The notes below the pieces were generated by a model. The model saw only the letters and a list, made by a program, of their open reading frames with translations, had not been told where the DNA came from and ran no database searches. This document shows positions 34,660-46,931 of a DNA stretch of 64,000 bases, one piece after another. The stretch is taken from positions 868,001-932,000 of the forward strand of contig NC_090134.1 in NCBI RefSeq assembly GCF_040581485.1, given 5' to 3'. The stretch is from Linepithema humile (lineage: Eukaryota; Arthropoda; Insecta; Hymenoptera; Formicidae). The first letter of the stretch is position 1. Every line of letters starts with the position of its first letter. A program made the position numbers and the translations under genes.

Positions 34660-35116
34660 TATCTTGCTCGTTGTCAAAATTTTCAAAACTCGCTACTCCC
34701 TTCGAAATTGCCGCAACACCACGGACGCCATCCTAGTTAACGTGCAACGGACATTCAAATGTGAGCGCGCCTCTGCTGTTGGTAACAAAGTCCCGATTGG
34801 TCCCGATTAGGTAAATAAACGTTTAAAAAAAATTGTTTGGAATTTATACTCCTTATATTTATTTCTAATTATGAGAGCGGATTACAGAAATTGTGATAAA
34901 ATAATCTTTGAAATGTAAATACAAATATATTTTTTTTATATTTATATTTAATAAAATATTCAAAATATAATATATGTCTTATTGCTTTTACTTGTATTAC
35001 GAATTGCATTATTTATTACATTCTGTTTGTAACACTTTAATCGTATAAAAATTTAGTAAAATATACAATAATCATAATAAAAAAATTTTAATTTAAATAA
35101 ATTAATAATTGATTTC
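34660..35116. other. E2F gene promoter side and TAF2 3' flank
   Basis: The first about 150 bp are GC-richer and probably the promoter. The remainder is AT-rich 3' UTR of TAF2. Confidence 0.45.
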
Positions 35117-38100
35117 TTAAGGAAAAAGAAATTCATTAGTTACAGTTGGTTCCGGACTTTGACTGGAACTAGCTGAACTAAGAGTCTCATCCTTTACTTT
35201 CAAAGCAGAAGAATCCTTGTCTTTATTTTTGTCTTTATCCTTATCTTTGCCTTTATCCTTTTCCTTCTTCTCCTTATCCTTATTGTGCTTATGATCGTGC
35301 TTATGCTTGTGTTTGTGTTTATGTTTTTTCTTATCTTTCTTTTTCTTTTTACTCTGTAAAAAAAGCATCATCATTACAAATCTCAAGAATGTTTTATTTA
35401 TGTTAAAAATAATATTGCATAAGAATTTCTCTCTACTGCATGAAAAACTTCGTATATACCTTATTGGTAGAATCGCTTTTAAGTTTATGCTCTTCTGACT
35501 CCTTTTTAAACATTCCTGGTTCAAAACCTATAGGACCCGCAGTTCCCATAATACCAGGCAATGATGCGGAATTATCACTGTAATATTCTGACTTTACTTT
35601 CCCTTCACAGGGTATTGGAATACCCCGTTCATCCTGCTGCAAATAGCAAAAGTAAGTTTTTTTTATTTGACAACAACGAGAAAAGCAAAAATAATTTTTC
35701 AAACTTACATTGTTCGTTGACTTTTGTCGTTTTACTTCTGGTCCATGTTCTGCTAAGTTTGATGGACCCGGAGGATCTCTAATTGGAGACGCTTTCCTTT
35801 TGTTCGATATGGGCAAGTTCTCAACTTCCTCGACCGATTCGTGTCTTACATGTTGTATCGCTGCAATTTTGACCTAAACAGAATGTATGCAATTTTATTA
35901 AGATACTAAAACCAAAGGTATAGTAATAAAAAAAAAAATAACATGTTACATAAACTTACTTCATGTTCCGGACTTTGTGGACCAATCTTTTTGGGCTTTG
36001 TGATCGCTACAAGTTCGGGATTAGGAAGACAAAACGGGACTTTTGTACCGTACAAAGTGTAGTACAAATCTACTAAATCGCAACGCAGTTTTGCGTCGTG
36101 CGATAACATGCCGCTGCAGAAAAAAATTACGTGTTCATTAATTCATTGACACGTGAAAAAAAAGATTTAGAGGAGAACAATCAAAGTATTATCGTACTTG
36201 ATCAAATTCCATATACGATCGACTAGATCTGGTTTGTCCAAGCGGTGTTTATGGGCCTTCTCAAACGGTGGATTCTCTACCATCAACCGTACAAGTCTGT
36301 GGCGTATACCAGGATGTGGATCCGTTTCCGCCATGTCCAACAAGAATTCCAAATCTTCCCACTTACCGTCCACGCGAGTAAAATCAACTAACGCTTCCAA
36401 CGCTGCAATTCGTATATCTGGAAAATATTAGCGAATTGATCATTAAGAATTTTGACAATCAACAAAGGATATCAATATTAAAGTAAGCAATCCATTGTTT
36501 AATCAATCAATTATCTCAGTAGACAATTACCGATAAATTGTCCGTATGTTGCATATGCTCTAAAAAGATGAGGATTGCTTGGAAGGTGACCGAACTTTTG
36601 AAGGATACGTATAACTTTAAGACAAGTTACGCTGACGGTATATTTGTAGCAGGGTAATAATTTTTCCAAGTTCAAGTTTCTCGTAACTTCCTCCAGAATG
36701 GCCTTTGTGTCGACTGACAAAGACTCAGCTGTGATAGCCGTTCTGTGTGTAAAAGGTCAAATAATAAAATTTATACATATTATTATCTAAAATTAAAAAA
36801 TATTAATAAATACTAAAAGTATTAATAAATATTAAAAATATTAATATATATTAAAAATATTAATATATATTAAAAATATTAATAAATTTGAAATTCACCC
36901 TTGTTGTACGCTAATAACTGGTGTTACAGTTGCACCAAGAGCTTCTATCAGCGCAGCTCTGTAATAATTGTCGGAGTACCTATTTTTACTGTTATCGTTA
37001 TATTTAAATAGATCCAGTAGGAAAGCTAGTACTTCTGGTGGACAAATGCCATGCGCATTGCGTATTCCCGCCATAGCAACTGGTATAGTCTACAAGTTCA
37101 ATTAATATCACCTATGAAACATATTAAAAAAAAGCTAATAAGCTAAGTATAGAATATACTTTCAACCTTTTGCAGGAAGTAATGTTGAAAATTTGAAAAG
37201 TTGTTTTGCTTAATAATTCGCCGGCACGACGCAGATCCAAATAATTTCCTAAATATAGCCAACATAGCCGGTGGACCGACCCATGTTGCTACCATGTCGT
37301 TAGCTACCTACAAGCACATATATTTATTTACAAAAATAAATAATTAAATTAGACGACAACTCACCTTCGTCAAACAATGTGCAGCACGAAGTCTAACTTT
37401 GTAATAACAATGTTCATTTTCTATAGTATCGGTCAACGCCAATCGTGTGGCAGGCGTTGGATGATGCTGCAAAGCCACGATCGCTTCCAATTGCGCCGTG
37501 ACGTCTCTCTCGTGTCTCAGTTGATATTGCCACTGATAATCGGGTTGCTCAATTTGCACCGCACGCATAATTGTCATTTCTGGATCAAGCCTAATCCACA
37601 ATACTGGAGAATCACTATAAACAAGAGAAACATTTTTTACATTTGAAAATAATGTTTGCAATCGTTGGTATAAAGTACGTGATTTTACTCCATGGCGGAG
37701 AGATCCATGTCAACTTCCTCGCCGGTGCACAGTGGAATCTTTTTCTTCTTGTTTCTACGGCTCTTACTGTGGCATGTGATATCTGCTCTAGCCATTGTGC
37801 CCTCAATTTGTAAAGTGTGCTTAAAAGTTCCATCCAGTTCTTGAATATTAACCACTAATGGACCTACATATTTCCTGATCCCTCTTTGATGCGTGGTGTC
37901 CTGTTTGATCTCTAATTCCACCGTGTTTCTATAACATGTATGTCATATTGTAATTTGTATGATATATCAAGTAATAATTATAATTAAATTTAAATAAAAA
38001 AGTACCTTTTTCTATTAAATACAAAACTTAAGCTGAATTTTGCATGACCGCCTGTCCGCACCCACTGATCTATGAATACTGACATATCTTTTCCTGTTAC

Positions 38101-40621
38101 TGTAAAGATTGCTTTAGCAAATACATTTGTACTAATTAGCATGTGCGACCATAAGCCAGATTCGATCTTTTGTTGCGCGGCATTGGCCGCTAGGGACAAC
38201 TGTTTATTGAACACCTGTAAACAATTAAATTGATTAGTTTAACTTAAATTTGTGAATTTATTATTAAGAGAATTTGGAAAGAAAAAAATAGAATACTTGG
38301 AGCAACAACTCCTGGCCAATCCTATGTTCTAGCATTCTCATGGTTAGATGTGCTTTTTTGCGGAGAACTTCAATGTATTTTGGAGACATTGTATGTAAAT
38401 TTCTAATAGGAAAATAAAATCCGGGGTCGGGAGCTCGAGGAGCAGGCGCTGGAGTATTGGCCGCGATAGGCAATGGTGCTGGTGCTTGAGACGGATCTAG
38501 TATTATGCCACCAAACTGTTCTTCGTATTTCACGACTTCTTGCAATTCCTGCAAAAATTATGTTGATCAAAACAAATAAATAAGCTGAAAAAAATATTGT
38601 GACTTACTCAATAAATAAATACTTACAGACTGAATCCACTCTCTGTATTCGTTGTTACCAAAGCATTTTTTGGCATATAGTCCTGTTAGATAAGTAGAGA
38701 TACCTTTAGATAGCCAAGTATCGGACCAATTTTGCATAGATATAAAACATCCAAAGAATTGTTCTGCAACAGCTTGCGCCATTGCCAATTTAGTGATGTA
38801 TACTTGATCTATAATTGCAGTAGAATGCAACAAATTTGTGCTGTAAATAAATAAATGTATAAGCAAATACAGTATAAAAGACTTAAAATATGCAAAATTT
38901 GTAAAAGAGATTAATCTTACTTTAAAATGCTCATAGTAGCATATGCATTTATATCCTCATCTATTTCATCAACAAAGACCTGCTTGTAGCAAGAGTATGG
39001 ATAGCGATTTGATAAAGTCTCTTCATAAAATTCGAATGCCTCGTGCAAGTATTTCGCGGACACTTTTAGAGATGGTAAAAGTTGAGGCAGGCAGAAATGA
39101 GTTACTTCGTGCATATAAGGATCCACAAAGATCTCAAAAGGCCTTAAATAGAATAAATTCATATTATTATACTACAAATCGCTAGTATCTATTAATTACA
39201 TCTATTTAATTTACTTACCCAACTGCCAGTGCAATATTTGGAGCACATGCGGGTGTATTGAGTACATAATGAAATGTCTTTCTACGCATATCAGGTGTAT
39301 AGACAACTTCGATTAGATCTCCACAGGAAATCGCAGTCATTGAATCATCGACAGTAAATTCCAACTTCCAAGTGCATGGTTCAGCAAAACTATCAACACA
39401 TGGAAACCATAATCTGGACGAATTTTCGTAGCTGTATGTATACATGTGTGCACCTCTCTAAAAAAAGAAATTTCTATTAATATTAAAATAAGTATAGATT
39501 TTATAAAATAATCAGTCAAATATAAAGGAATATAGCTTAAAAAACCAACCATAGTTGTTGGTGCAAAAAGTAAAATATCTTAAATTTTCATAATAAAATT
39601 ATTGGTCCACATAAGACCAATAACTGCGCCACCAATAATTGCGGTCGGTTCTTTAAGTTCTATTAAAATGGCAAGAATGTCTAATATAATGGCTTCTTGA
39701 TAATAATATAATAAACTAATAATATAATAAAGCTAATAATATAATAAATAATATAATAAAAAAAATATAATTTACCTCAGCCAAAGTTCCTTCGCAGTTA
39801 GGTACAACAAAATGTACACCTCCTTGTGGTTGTTCCAAAGAAAATTCAATGCTAATCCTTAATTTTCTACCTTCTGCGACCAAATGAGCTACTTCTGGTG
39901 GTATTTGAACCACTAATTCACCAGCATTGTTATCAGGATCAACTTTTTGAGCCGCTGCTAAATGCATATTCGAGAAAAACTCCAAGGAACGCCTGTAGAA
40001 TAATTCAATTAATATTCTCTAATATCACAATATTAAGTTATGAAAAAAAAAATTACATACTGTTTACTATCCCCCTGGCAGATATCCAAGAATGGATCAA
40101 AATATTGAAAAGGCGCTTCATAAGAATCATTTAAGCACACTCTATATATTCTGCATTGTTTGGCATTGAGTTTTATCAACCTTACTGTGTCTCGAAGTGG
40201 AATAATTGTTAATTCAACAAAACCAATTATGCTTTTCCTTTGAAAGCTTATTCCTGTTAAGCTTAATATTTGGTGAGCTGTAAAATATCAATCACTAATT
40301 ATTTCACCAGAAATTATGACAAATCTTGTTATATTCACTTGTAAATTTAATGTATAATATATAATTTATCTAAGAATGCAGTTATTTGTTTTTAAAAATG
40401 TTTTGAGAATTATGTATTACTTTTTGTTTACAAAAAATAAAAAAAAAAACTAAACATAATTTCAGTGAATATTATCAGAAATTTATTTGAACATTTATGA
40501 AATATAATAAAACATAACCAAAGTGATTTTTGGCATTCAATGCTTTATCATTAATACCAAAATTTTGAGATACTTATAATTTATATGGACGACTATTATC
40601 TCCTGTTTTTTCTTTCTTCAT
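35117..40621 (-). CDS. TAF2: TFIID subunit 2 (TAF2), aminopeptidase-like scaffold
   Basis: TAF2 helps TFIID recognise the Initiator element. Eighteen exons give exactly 1200 aa (human about 1199): 40621-40578, 40279-40061, 39992-39776, 39457-39219, 39142-38921, 38840-38627, 38548-38297, 38214-38006, 37928-37689, 37614-37365, 37307-37167, 37089-36899, 36742-36531, 36417-36198, 36113-35960, 35873-35709, 35636-35460 and 35353-35117. The N-terminus reads RPYKL then AHQILSLTGISFQRKS. The M1-aminopeptidase-like domain lacks the zinc motif: KLAMAQAVAEQFFG replaces the usual HExxHxWFG. HEAT-like repeats follow, then a histidine/lysine/aspartate-rich tail (KKHKHKHKHKHDHKHNKDKE). The first intron fits only as AT-AC. 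Exon 17 has a CAGCAG acceptor that allows one extra glutamine. Confidence 0.95.
36795..36890. repeat. AT-rich short tandem repeat in a TAF2 intron
   Basis: An imperfect repeat of about 20 bp (ATATTAAAAATATTAATAT type) recurs several times inside the intron between exons 12 and 13. Confidence 0.7.
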
Positions 40622-40787
40622 TTTTCTATTATCACAGCAAAATAAAGAAAAACTAATCAACTAAAATCCTGATTAACAAAAGCTAATAATATTAACCACG
40701 CATGATGCATCTACAACACATCTATCAGTATCAACCAGTACCTTCTCAATGTGTACTAAATGCAACTGGATGCTTTGGTATTTTCAG

Positions 40788-41135
40788 CAGTGTTGCGATA
40801 TGGGACCGGTTGTATGCGCATGTGCGGCAATACGGCGTCAGTACAGTGTCTCATACAAATTAAACAAGGCACCGTTACTCCGCTACATTAAAAATATTTC
40901 TAAATTTTTTTAAATTGATTGAAATTTTTTACTTCTTGGTTTTTTAGCTGCTGGCTCCGTAGATTCCATGCTTGTAAATAAATAAATCTTACCTTATTTG
41001 TAATCACCAGACCTTCTCATGTCAAAACGTCCCGCCATACAGTCAACACATAACATATAACGGCACTGGATCTCCATCACCGCACATGCGCAGAGCCGCA
41101 CATGCGCATACAACCGGTCCCATATCGCAACACTG
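40788..41135 (-). mobile_element. 348-bp hAT MITE, copy 4
   Basis: This is identical in length and ends to the copies in the 5-11 kb island, with an 8-bp duplication ATTTTCAG (40780-40787 and 41136-41143). It lies 166 bp upstream of the TAF2 start codon, inside the TAF2/Tantalus-like divergent interval. Confidence 0.92.
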
Positions 41136-41232
41136 ATTTTCAGATGTAACCGTACATACACACACATCCGCTAAACATTCTCGATTGCGTACGTGTGGCT
41201 TAAGGTGTAAGCAAATCGACCAATCACAGTGG

Positions 41233-41413
41233 GCTAGTTTCCACCGAAGCATCTAGTCCGGCGTAAAACCGAATTTAAGTCGATGGAAACGGGATCAATT
41301 ACGCTTATTTCACTCCCGCTTCGATCCACAAAAACTTTACTTCCAATGGAAACAGCACACTAAATTTCCTACACCAAAGTAGAATCGGATTGAAGACTTC
41401 GGTGGAAAACTGG
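41233..41413. mobile_element. Small MITE with CTTCGGTGG-type inverted ends
   Basis: The left end GCTAGTTTCCACCGAAG is mirrored at the right end by CTTCGGTGGAAAACTGGC. The interior of about 140 bp has no ORF. It partly overlaps the next hairpin. Confidence 0.55.
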
Positions 41414-41490
41414 CTGCACTAGTTCAGAGTTCATCTTTTTCCCTCCACATAGAAGAAGAAAGATAAACTCTGAACTGTGCAGCCAGTTCA
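41408..41490. repeat. Perfect-stem hairpin, MITE-like
   Basis: CTGGCTGCACTAGTTCAGAG is mirrored about 30 bp later by CTCTGAACTGTGCAGCCAG, making a stem of nearly 28 bp around a purine-rich loop. Confidence 0.6.
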
Positions 41491-42103
41491 GCTATAAAGA
41501 ACAGACCTATTGACTTCAGGAGGTACAAACTTAATGGCGCGTTTACAATACCATTTGTCGCTTATGCTCATTTCACTATTCTGTTATTATTGGGCGCGTT
41601 CAGCAGAACAAATCGCTTGGTAGCAATCGAACATGATTGGCTCTTACTTTTAGAACCAACAAATCAACAGTCGAGATTCAACGGAAAGTCTACAACTGTT
41701 GAGTCCGCTGAATGCAGTCATTGAAACGTCTGCTTATTATGATCCAAAGAGGTCTCTATGCATGTTTATCTATATATGAAAAGCTCAGCAGTGTGGAGTT
41801 CTATGTTCCTACGCTAGTGTAAAAAGAAAAGAAATACGGCGTTACTTCTTTGCGATAAAACAATATTTTCTTTTTTCACATTGAGTTTTAATAGAATGTT
41901 AGAATATCAGACAACATAATATTATAATTTGTTTTAGATATTTTACATATCAAATGTTTGGTTATTTTATCCAGCATTGTGTTTTCGTTAGAAAATGAAC
42001 GACGTTGTACGTTTTTAATAAGAAAATTCAATATAAAGCAGTCTCATCGGAAAAAGTAAATATTCCTTTAAAAGTATTTTATAAGATTTCTGCAATATTC
42101 CAA
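41491..42103. other. 5' flank of the Tantalus-like gene
   Basis: AT-rich promoter and 5' UTR region. No further feature is supported. Confidence 0.4.
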
Positions 42104-42910
42104 ATGGACGAGAAACAAGCAGAAAATGCGTAAGTCATAGAGAAAAAATTACCTTACAATTCTATTGTTTTTTGCTTTATCAATTTCTTATTTAACGATA
42201 AGAATATACAAATATTTTATTTTATACGTTAGCATCAAAATATTAAGTTAAGTTTTTTAAAAAGAATAAAAGTTATTCTTTAAGAAAAAGTGGAAATCTA
42301 GAAGCTATTCTAATTTTTTAGAATTTCTGTGGGCTGTTTAGATAATATCAGCTTGCCTTCGGTCACAGCTGATTTAGAAATGCTTACTATAAATGCTAAT
42401 CCACCGTCTACAGAAACTAAAAGAGTTCTTAGGAAAAGATTACCAAAATCTGTTTCTCCAGAAAATTATAAGAGAAGGTAAGATTATTTAATATCAAGCT
42501 GTAATATGTTCATCTTTCACATATTTTTAATGGTATTTTATCCATTTTTCATAAGATGTACCTTGAGACCAAAAAAGAAGATACAGCATCTTTATCTTAG
42601 CGAAGAAAATATCGAAGAGTATTATTTAGACAAAAAAATAAAGAAGAGATCGAATAATCTTGAAACGATATATGAAGAAGGTGATAATGCGAATGACGAT
42701 GCTGCAATACGCATGAGTGCCAAAAGATTCAAAAGAATGTTACTGTTTTCACCTACAAATTCCAAACTGAAAAGGAGACGTGCAAAAATACAAAAGGCCT
42801 TTGGATCTAAGATTAAGTTAAAAATGTGTGGTTCAAAGCAGATTGTTATAGATAAATTAGACACTATCAGAGAAAATTCACCGATGAAAATTGATAGTGA
42901 ACTTAAATGA
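42104..42910 (+). CDS. Tantalus-like domain protein
   Basis: Three exons join in phase: 42104-42129, 42322-42477 and 42556-42910, giving 178 aa. The central LRPKK..., then NNLETIYEEGD, resembles the Tantalus domain core (LRP...LETIFEEP) found in Drosophila Tantalus and vertebrate PRR14/PRR14L. It is followed by a basic region (SAKRFKRMLLFSPTNSKLKR, then RRAKIQKAFG) that matches the domain's C-terminal half and could serve in nuclear localisation. Tantalus binds the Polycomb-related protein ASX, and PRR14 tethers heterochromatin to the lamina. Whether this short protein does either is unknown. A polyadenylation signal is at 43301-43306. Homology is by eye and moderate. Confidence 0.6.
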
Positions 42911-44086
42911 TACCAAGCTGTTCTATATGACATGTTTACATGTTAACTGCTATTTTTTTCAAGGTTTCTGAATAATGTATTGTGCTATTTTTTTTTAGGA
43001 TTTTATAAATTGTTAGTTTCTGTACTTCTGGCATAAATACTGAGATAAAAGAGATTGTATTAACCCCTTAACCTGCAAGCTTGAGTTAACTCTGGCAAGT
43101 GGTACTAGCAGAATTGTGTTAGCCTGAGTTAACTTGGGCATGAAAAATAATTTATACTAAAGTTATTTTCGTATATATATTTGATGAATGTAGGTGATAA
43201 AAGGTTCATCAGGAATGTTTAGCTTTGTTTACTATATGATCAGCTGCTAAAAACTATGTTAAGAGGTTAATACAAAGTATTTCAATTGTAATATTTGATA
43301 AATAAAAATTTCTTTATTAAAAATATTATATAAGTTATACGATTATATGGTTCTCTGCGAATACTCAATTCGATTTTTGCACAGATTTACATGTGTGCTA
43401 ACGTACAGGGTAGATAGACTATTAATAATGTAATAAGTTTTTTTTTATATTTTCATGAAAGTTGTGATGCGTCCAAAAGCATTTTTTTATGTGTAAATAT
43501 TATTTTATATAATCTTCTGTGTATTTGAGATTTATCTTGTTTTAATGTGTATGTGTTTTTTTTTTGTATGAAACAACAATGTGCTTTTTTATTCGTTTAA
43601 ATGAGATGTTCGTACCACATAATGCATTTGTAGATTAGTTTATAAATTCTGTATTTATACATATTATTATATAATAATACAAATAAACATTTTTTATAAT
43701 ATTTAGTTATGTAATTATATTAAAAACAGAGAATAAGCAAAAAGATTGATAATTTGAATATATAAGAGCAGTAAAAGGGAGCCCACATAATTATCGAATT
43801 ATCATTACTTTAGAATGTATTACAATGCAATTAAATTGGTGAATTTTGTTTATTTCATAAATCAAGCAATTATACAAACTTTTATTTATTTTTTTTTTTG
43901 CAATTTTATGAAGACATTTTAGTAAATATAAAAATATAAGAAACCTGAAAAAATGCATGAAAAATTAATATTTTTAATCTACATGATTGTGTATGTGTAT
44001 AAAAATAAGTACAAATATATCTAATCCTACAGATAAAGATGCTTAATTTACTTATACTTAATCAATTTAATTAATACTTTTTCACA
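42911..44086. other. Convergent 3' region of the Tantalus-like gene and neuferricin
   Basis: Long AT-rich 3' UTR sequence with AATAAA at 43301. A GAGTTAACT-type motif is repeated near 43085 and 43128. No ORF worth naming. Confidence 0.5.
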
Positions 44087-45274
44087 TCATGTCTCAGTCA
44101 TCTTTCGAATGCATTTTGTCGCATCTTTTGCACAACCATCATATTCTCTCAACATAGCTTTATTCTCTTCATATTCTTTACTATCCAGTTTAACACAAGC
44201 GCATCTAAATGTACTTTGTGCGTCCAAATTCTCAAATAGCATTCTTGGTACTCCTACCCAATCTCTATCAATTCCACCACTGTGAAACGGAAAATGAATC
44301 ATGTAGTCACATGTTTTCTTTAATATTTCAAATTGTTATTAAATTCCTACCTTCTTTTAGAACACCAGAATGTAGTGCCACTATCTGGATTCCATTCTAC
44401 ATTACAAGGTGGAAACATTCTTTTCTGTTTCTCCTCTAGTGACGTTTCCTTTTTAGCAAGAAGTAGTTTCTCTTGAACCTTATGAAATTCTGCAGTTGGA
44501 CCACCATTTCGATTATAGTATCTGCCATACAATTTTCCTGAAAAAAATACATACAAAATTTTAGGGAAAATATCACATGTTGAGTTGATCCACCTCATGA
44601 CATCTACGCATCAAGCATGCTTTTTATAATAAATTAGAATAGGATGTACCTTTTCTTATTCTTGCTGGGCAAGTCGATAAAATGTCAAGAAATTCTTTTG
44701 TCTTTTAAGAAAAAATTGTGAAGTGAATCAACTAGCTCTTACATTCCGTTTTAAATAATTATACCTTTGTAGATGTAATTTGTGTTATAAAACTGCAACC
44801 AATCATCCAGAGCCTTAACTTGTCTCGCCGATAAACTGGATATGTCATCCGTTAAACCTTCACCTTCAAATTCTCCAGTAATAAATGCCAAGGAAGCATC
44901 ACGACCTGCAAATATACAATTCCATATAGTGGATGACATATTATGTCTTTCGACACAAGAATTTACTTATAATTACCTGTAAAGGCATGATAGTTTTCTC
45001 CAGGTCCATAATGCTTGTCACCTTTCGTCACATCAAAAACTTGGCCTAAAATCGAGAGATACAAACCGTTTTCCAGATTTGTGTATCGCCTCAATTCACT
45101 TGTAGTGAACATTCTTTGCTTGTCAGCGTTTCCATTTAATCCAAAATATATCATGTCAACTATATTCAACGTTCCATCCATTAAATGTGTTTTGATTTCC
45201 TTAACAAAGTCACGCGAATATAGAAAATATATAATTCCTAATAACAGCGATAAACGGAGATATTTAGAGAACAT
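44087..45274 (-). CDS. CYB5D2: Neuferricin, cytochrome-b5-like heme-binding (MAPR) protein
   Basis: Four exons join in phase: 45274-44977, 44905-44765, 44537-44351 and 44279-44087, giving 272 aa. An N-terminal hydrophobic segment (LRLSLLLGIIYFLYS) acts as signal or anchor. The MAPR domain follows at about residues 54-150: RMFTTSELRRYTNLENGLYL, SILGQVFDVTKGDKHYGPG, YHAFTGRDASLAFITGEF. The tyrosines that bind heme in this class are in DKHYGPG and ENYHAF. The C-terminal half has conserved cysteines (FPPCNVEW, TTFWCSKR, FRCACVK, DGCAKDATKC), a hallmark of neuferricin as distinct from PGRMC proteins. Neuferricin is a secreted or membrane heme protein implicated in neurogenesis in mammals. Confidence 0.9.
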
Positions 45275-45850
45275 AATTATATTGTTTATGATTGTTTAGA
45301 AACGTTTATATATATATATATATATATATATAGATTCCCTCTGATATATATTTATATATACTATTCTCCGATTTAACAATTTCTCTCGATATAAATTTCA
45401 AGTTTCTACTTTATCAACGGTAAACGTTGAAAATCGAGCAGTGCTACGTGACCCGACCAGGTCTCATTAGGAACATTAAATCTGCTTGGTGGCGCATAAA
45501 TCGATCCACATCGTTATTTATATTTCCGAAGAAAAATAAAAAAGTTAAATATTTTGAAAAATAAAAAAAAAAAAGTAAAATATTTTGAATACAATACATT
45601 ATTATATATAAGTTAGAAATTAAATAGTCGCGTGAACGCAATCGGATCAGAACTAGCGCTTCTTGCGGATTTTCTAGGCGAACAGAGACATTCAAGGGAC
45701 ACGTAAAAGCATAGCGAAGCATAGGCAATGTTACCTCCGTATACGTGGCTACTTATCCACTCTTCCCAACGGATAACATGTTCTGTCACCGGCAGAATAT
45801 TGTGCCGGCAGTTCTAGCTATGGACACAGATTTGACACAGTTTGCACTCA
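45275..45850. other. Neuferricin 5' flank with TA microsatellite
   Basis: An uninterrupted (TA)n tract lies at 45307-45333, 33 bp upstream of the neuferricin start. The rest is promoter-side sequence with no gene. Confidence 0.5.
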
Positions 45851-46199
45851 ATGTCAGTGTTCCGATTAGGGACCGGTTTGTTTGCGCATGTGCAGCGATA
45901 CAATTTTCAGTAAAGTGTCTCGACAAATAAAAAAAGACACCGTTACCCAGTTACATTTAAAGTAATAAAAATTTTTTTAATGTATTAAAAAATATATATG
46001 TACATATATATATGTACAAAAATATATTATATATATATATATATAATTTAATTATTTTATAAATATTATAATAAATAAAAAAGCCTTACCTTATTTATAT
46101 CTTCCTAACCTCTTCCTGTCAAAAGTCCCGCGTAAAGTCCTGCACACGACACTACTGACGCCGTATCGCCGCACATGCGCAAGCAAACCGGTTGCTAAG
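45851..46199 (-). mobile_element. Diverged relative of the 348-bp hAT MITE
   Basis: The sequence follows copies 2 and 4 in order: CAGTGTTCCGATTAGGGACC, the GACACCGTTACCC block, the CTTACCTTATTTA block and CCGCACATGCGC. It carries many substitutions and an AT-expanded middle. Its right end stops about 10 bp short of the expected terminus. A 10-bp direct repeat TTTGCACTCA flanks it (45841-45850 and 46200-46209). It is an older insertion. Confidence 0.75.
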
Positions 46200-46931
46200 T
46201 TTGCACTCAGTTTGATTCCATTTTGTGTATACCTGTGAGATGATTTATAAATCTTCTCGCATTCTTTTTGCATTAGAAAGTTATTTGATAAACTAGAAAC
46301 ATTGCGAGAGTTCAACTAGCTACTGCTAGTAATTACGAATCCTATGAATGCTGATAAATATTGGACCGAGTCGTCATATCTCCATTTTACAGATCAGACG
46401 ATTCAACGGCATCGTGATTAGAACCTTTTGATTTACAATTTAATGAAAAATCATAAACCATGAGAAATAGCGCCCCCAATCTCATGTTTTCTGATTTAAG
46501 ATGGCTTATTGCAGTTAGTAAGTTTTAGCACGTCACGACATGTTGATTTTACAGGTTGTTGCTCATGTCTCATGCGGCAACACTGCGATTGGGGGTGTAA
46601 CAAGGAATTTGGTTTGGAATTCCACCTTAAGAGAAAAAGTTACAAAGTGGGAAGTTACAAAATGGATATCAGGTGAATTGCCAGTAAATTGATGGCTGCG
46701 TTAAAGTTTTATAAGCGTTGTGACCGAAAGCATGGGAACAATGGCGGATTTAAGGAAAAAGTCTGTAAACGTTACAAGGGGACCATTTTTAACACTTGTT
46801 AACATGTTCGCGTATTTTAACGAATCCCGATTATGTTGAATCTGACGACTAATAATTAAATTCGCTTTCGAAATTTCTGTCTTTCCCATTTGTAGCTTTT
46901 AAAATTATCGCTCCAAATAAAACCAATCTTA
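46200..46931. other. Gene-poor spacer
   Basis: No gene is supported. A GCGCCCCCAATC motif near 46470 is mirrored by GATTGGGGGTG near 46590, possibly another short MITE. Confidence 0.35.
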
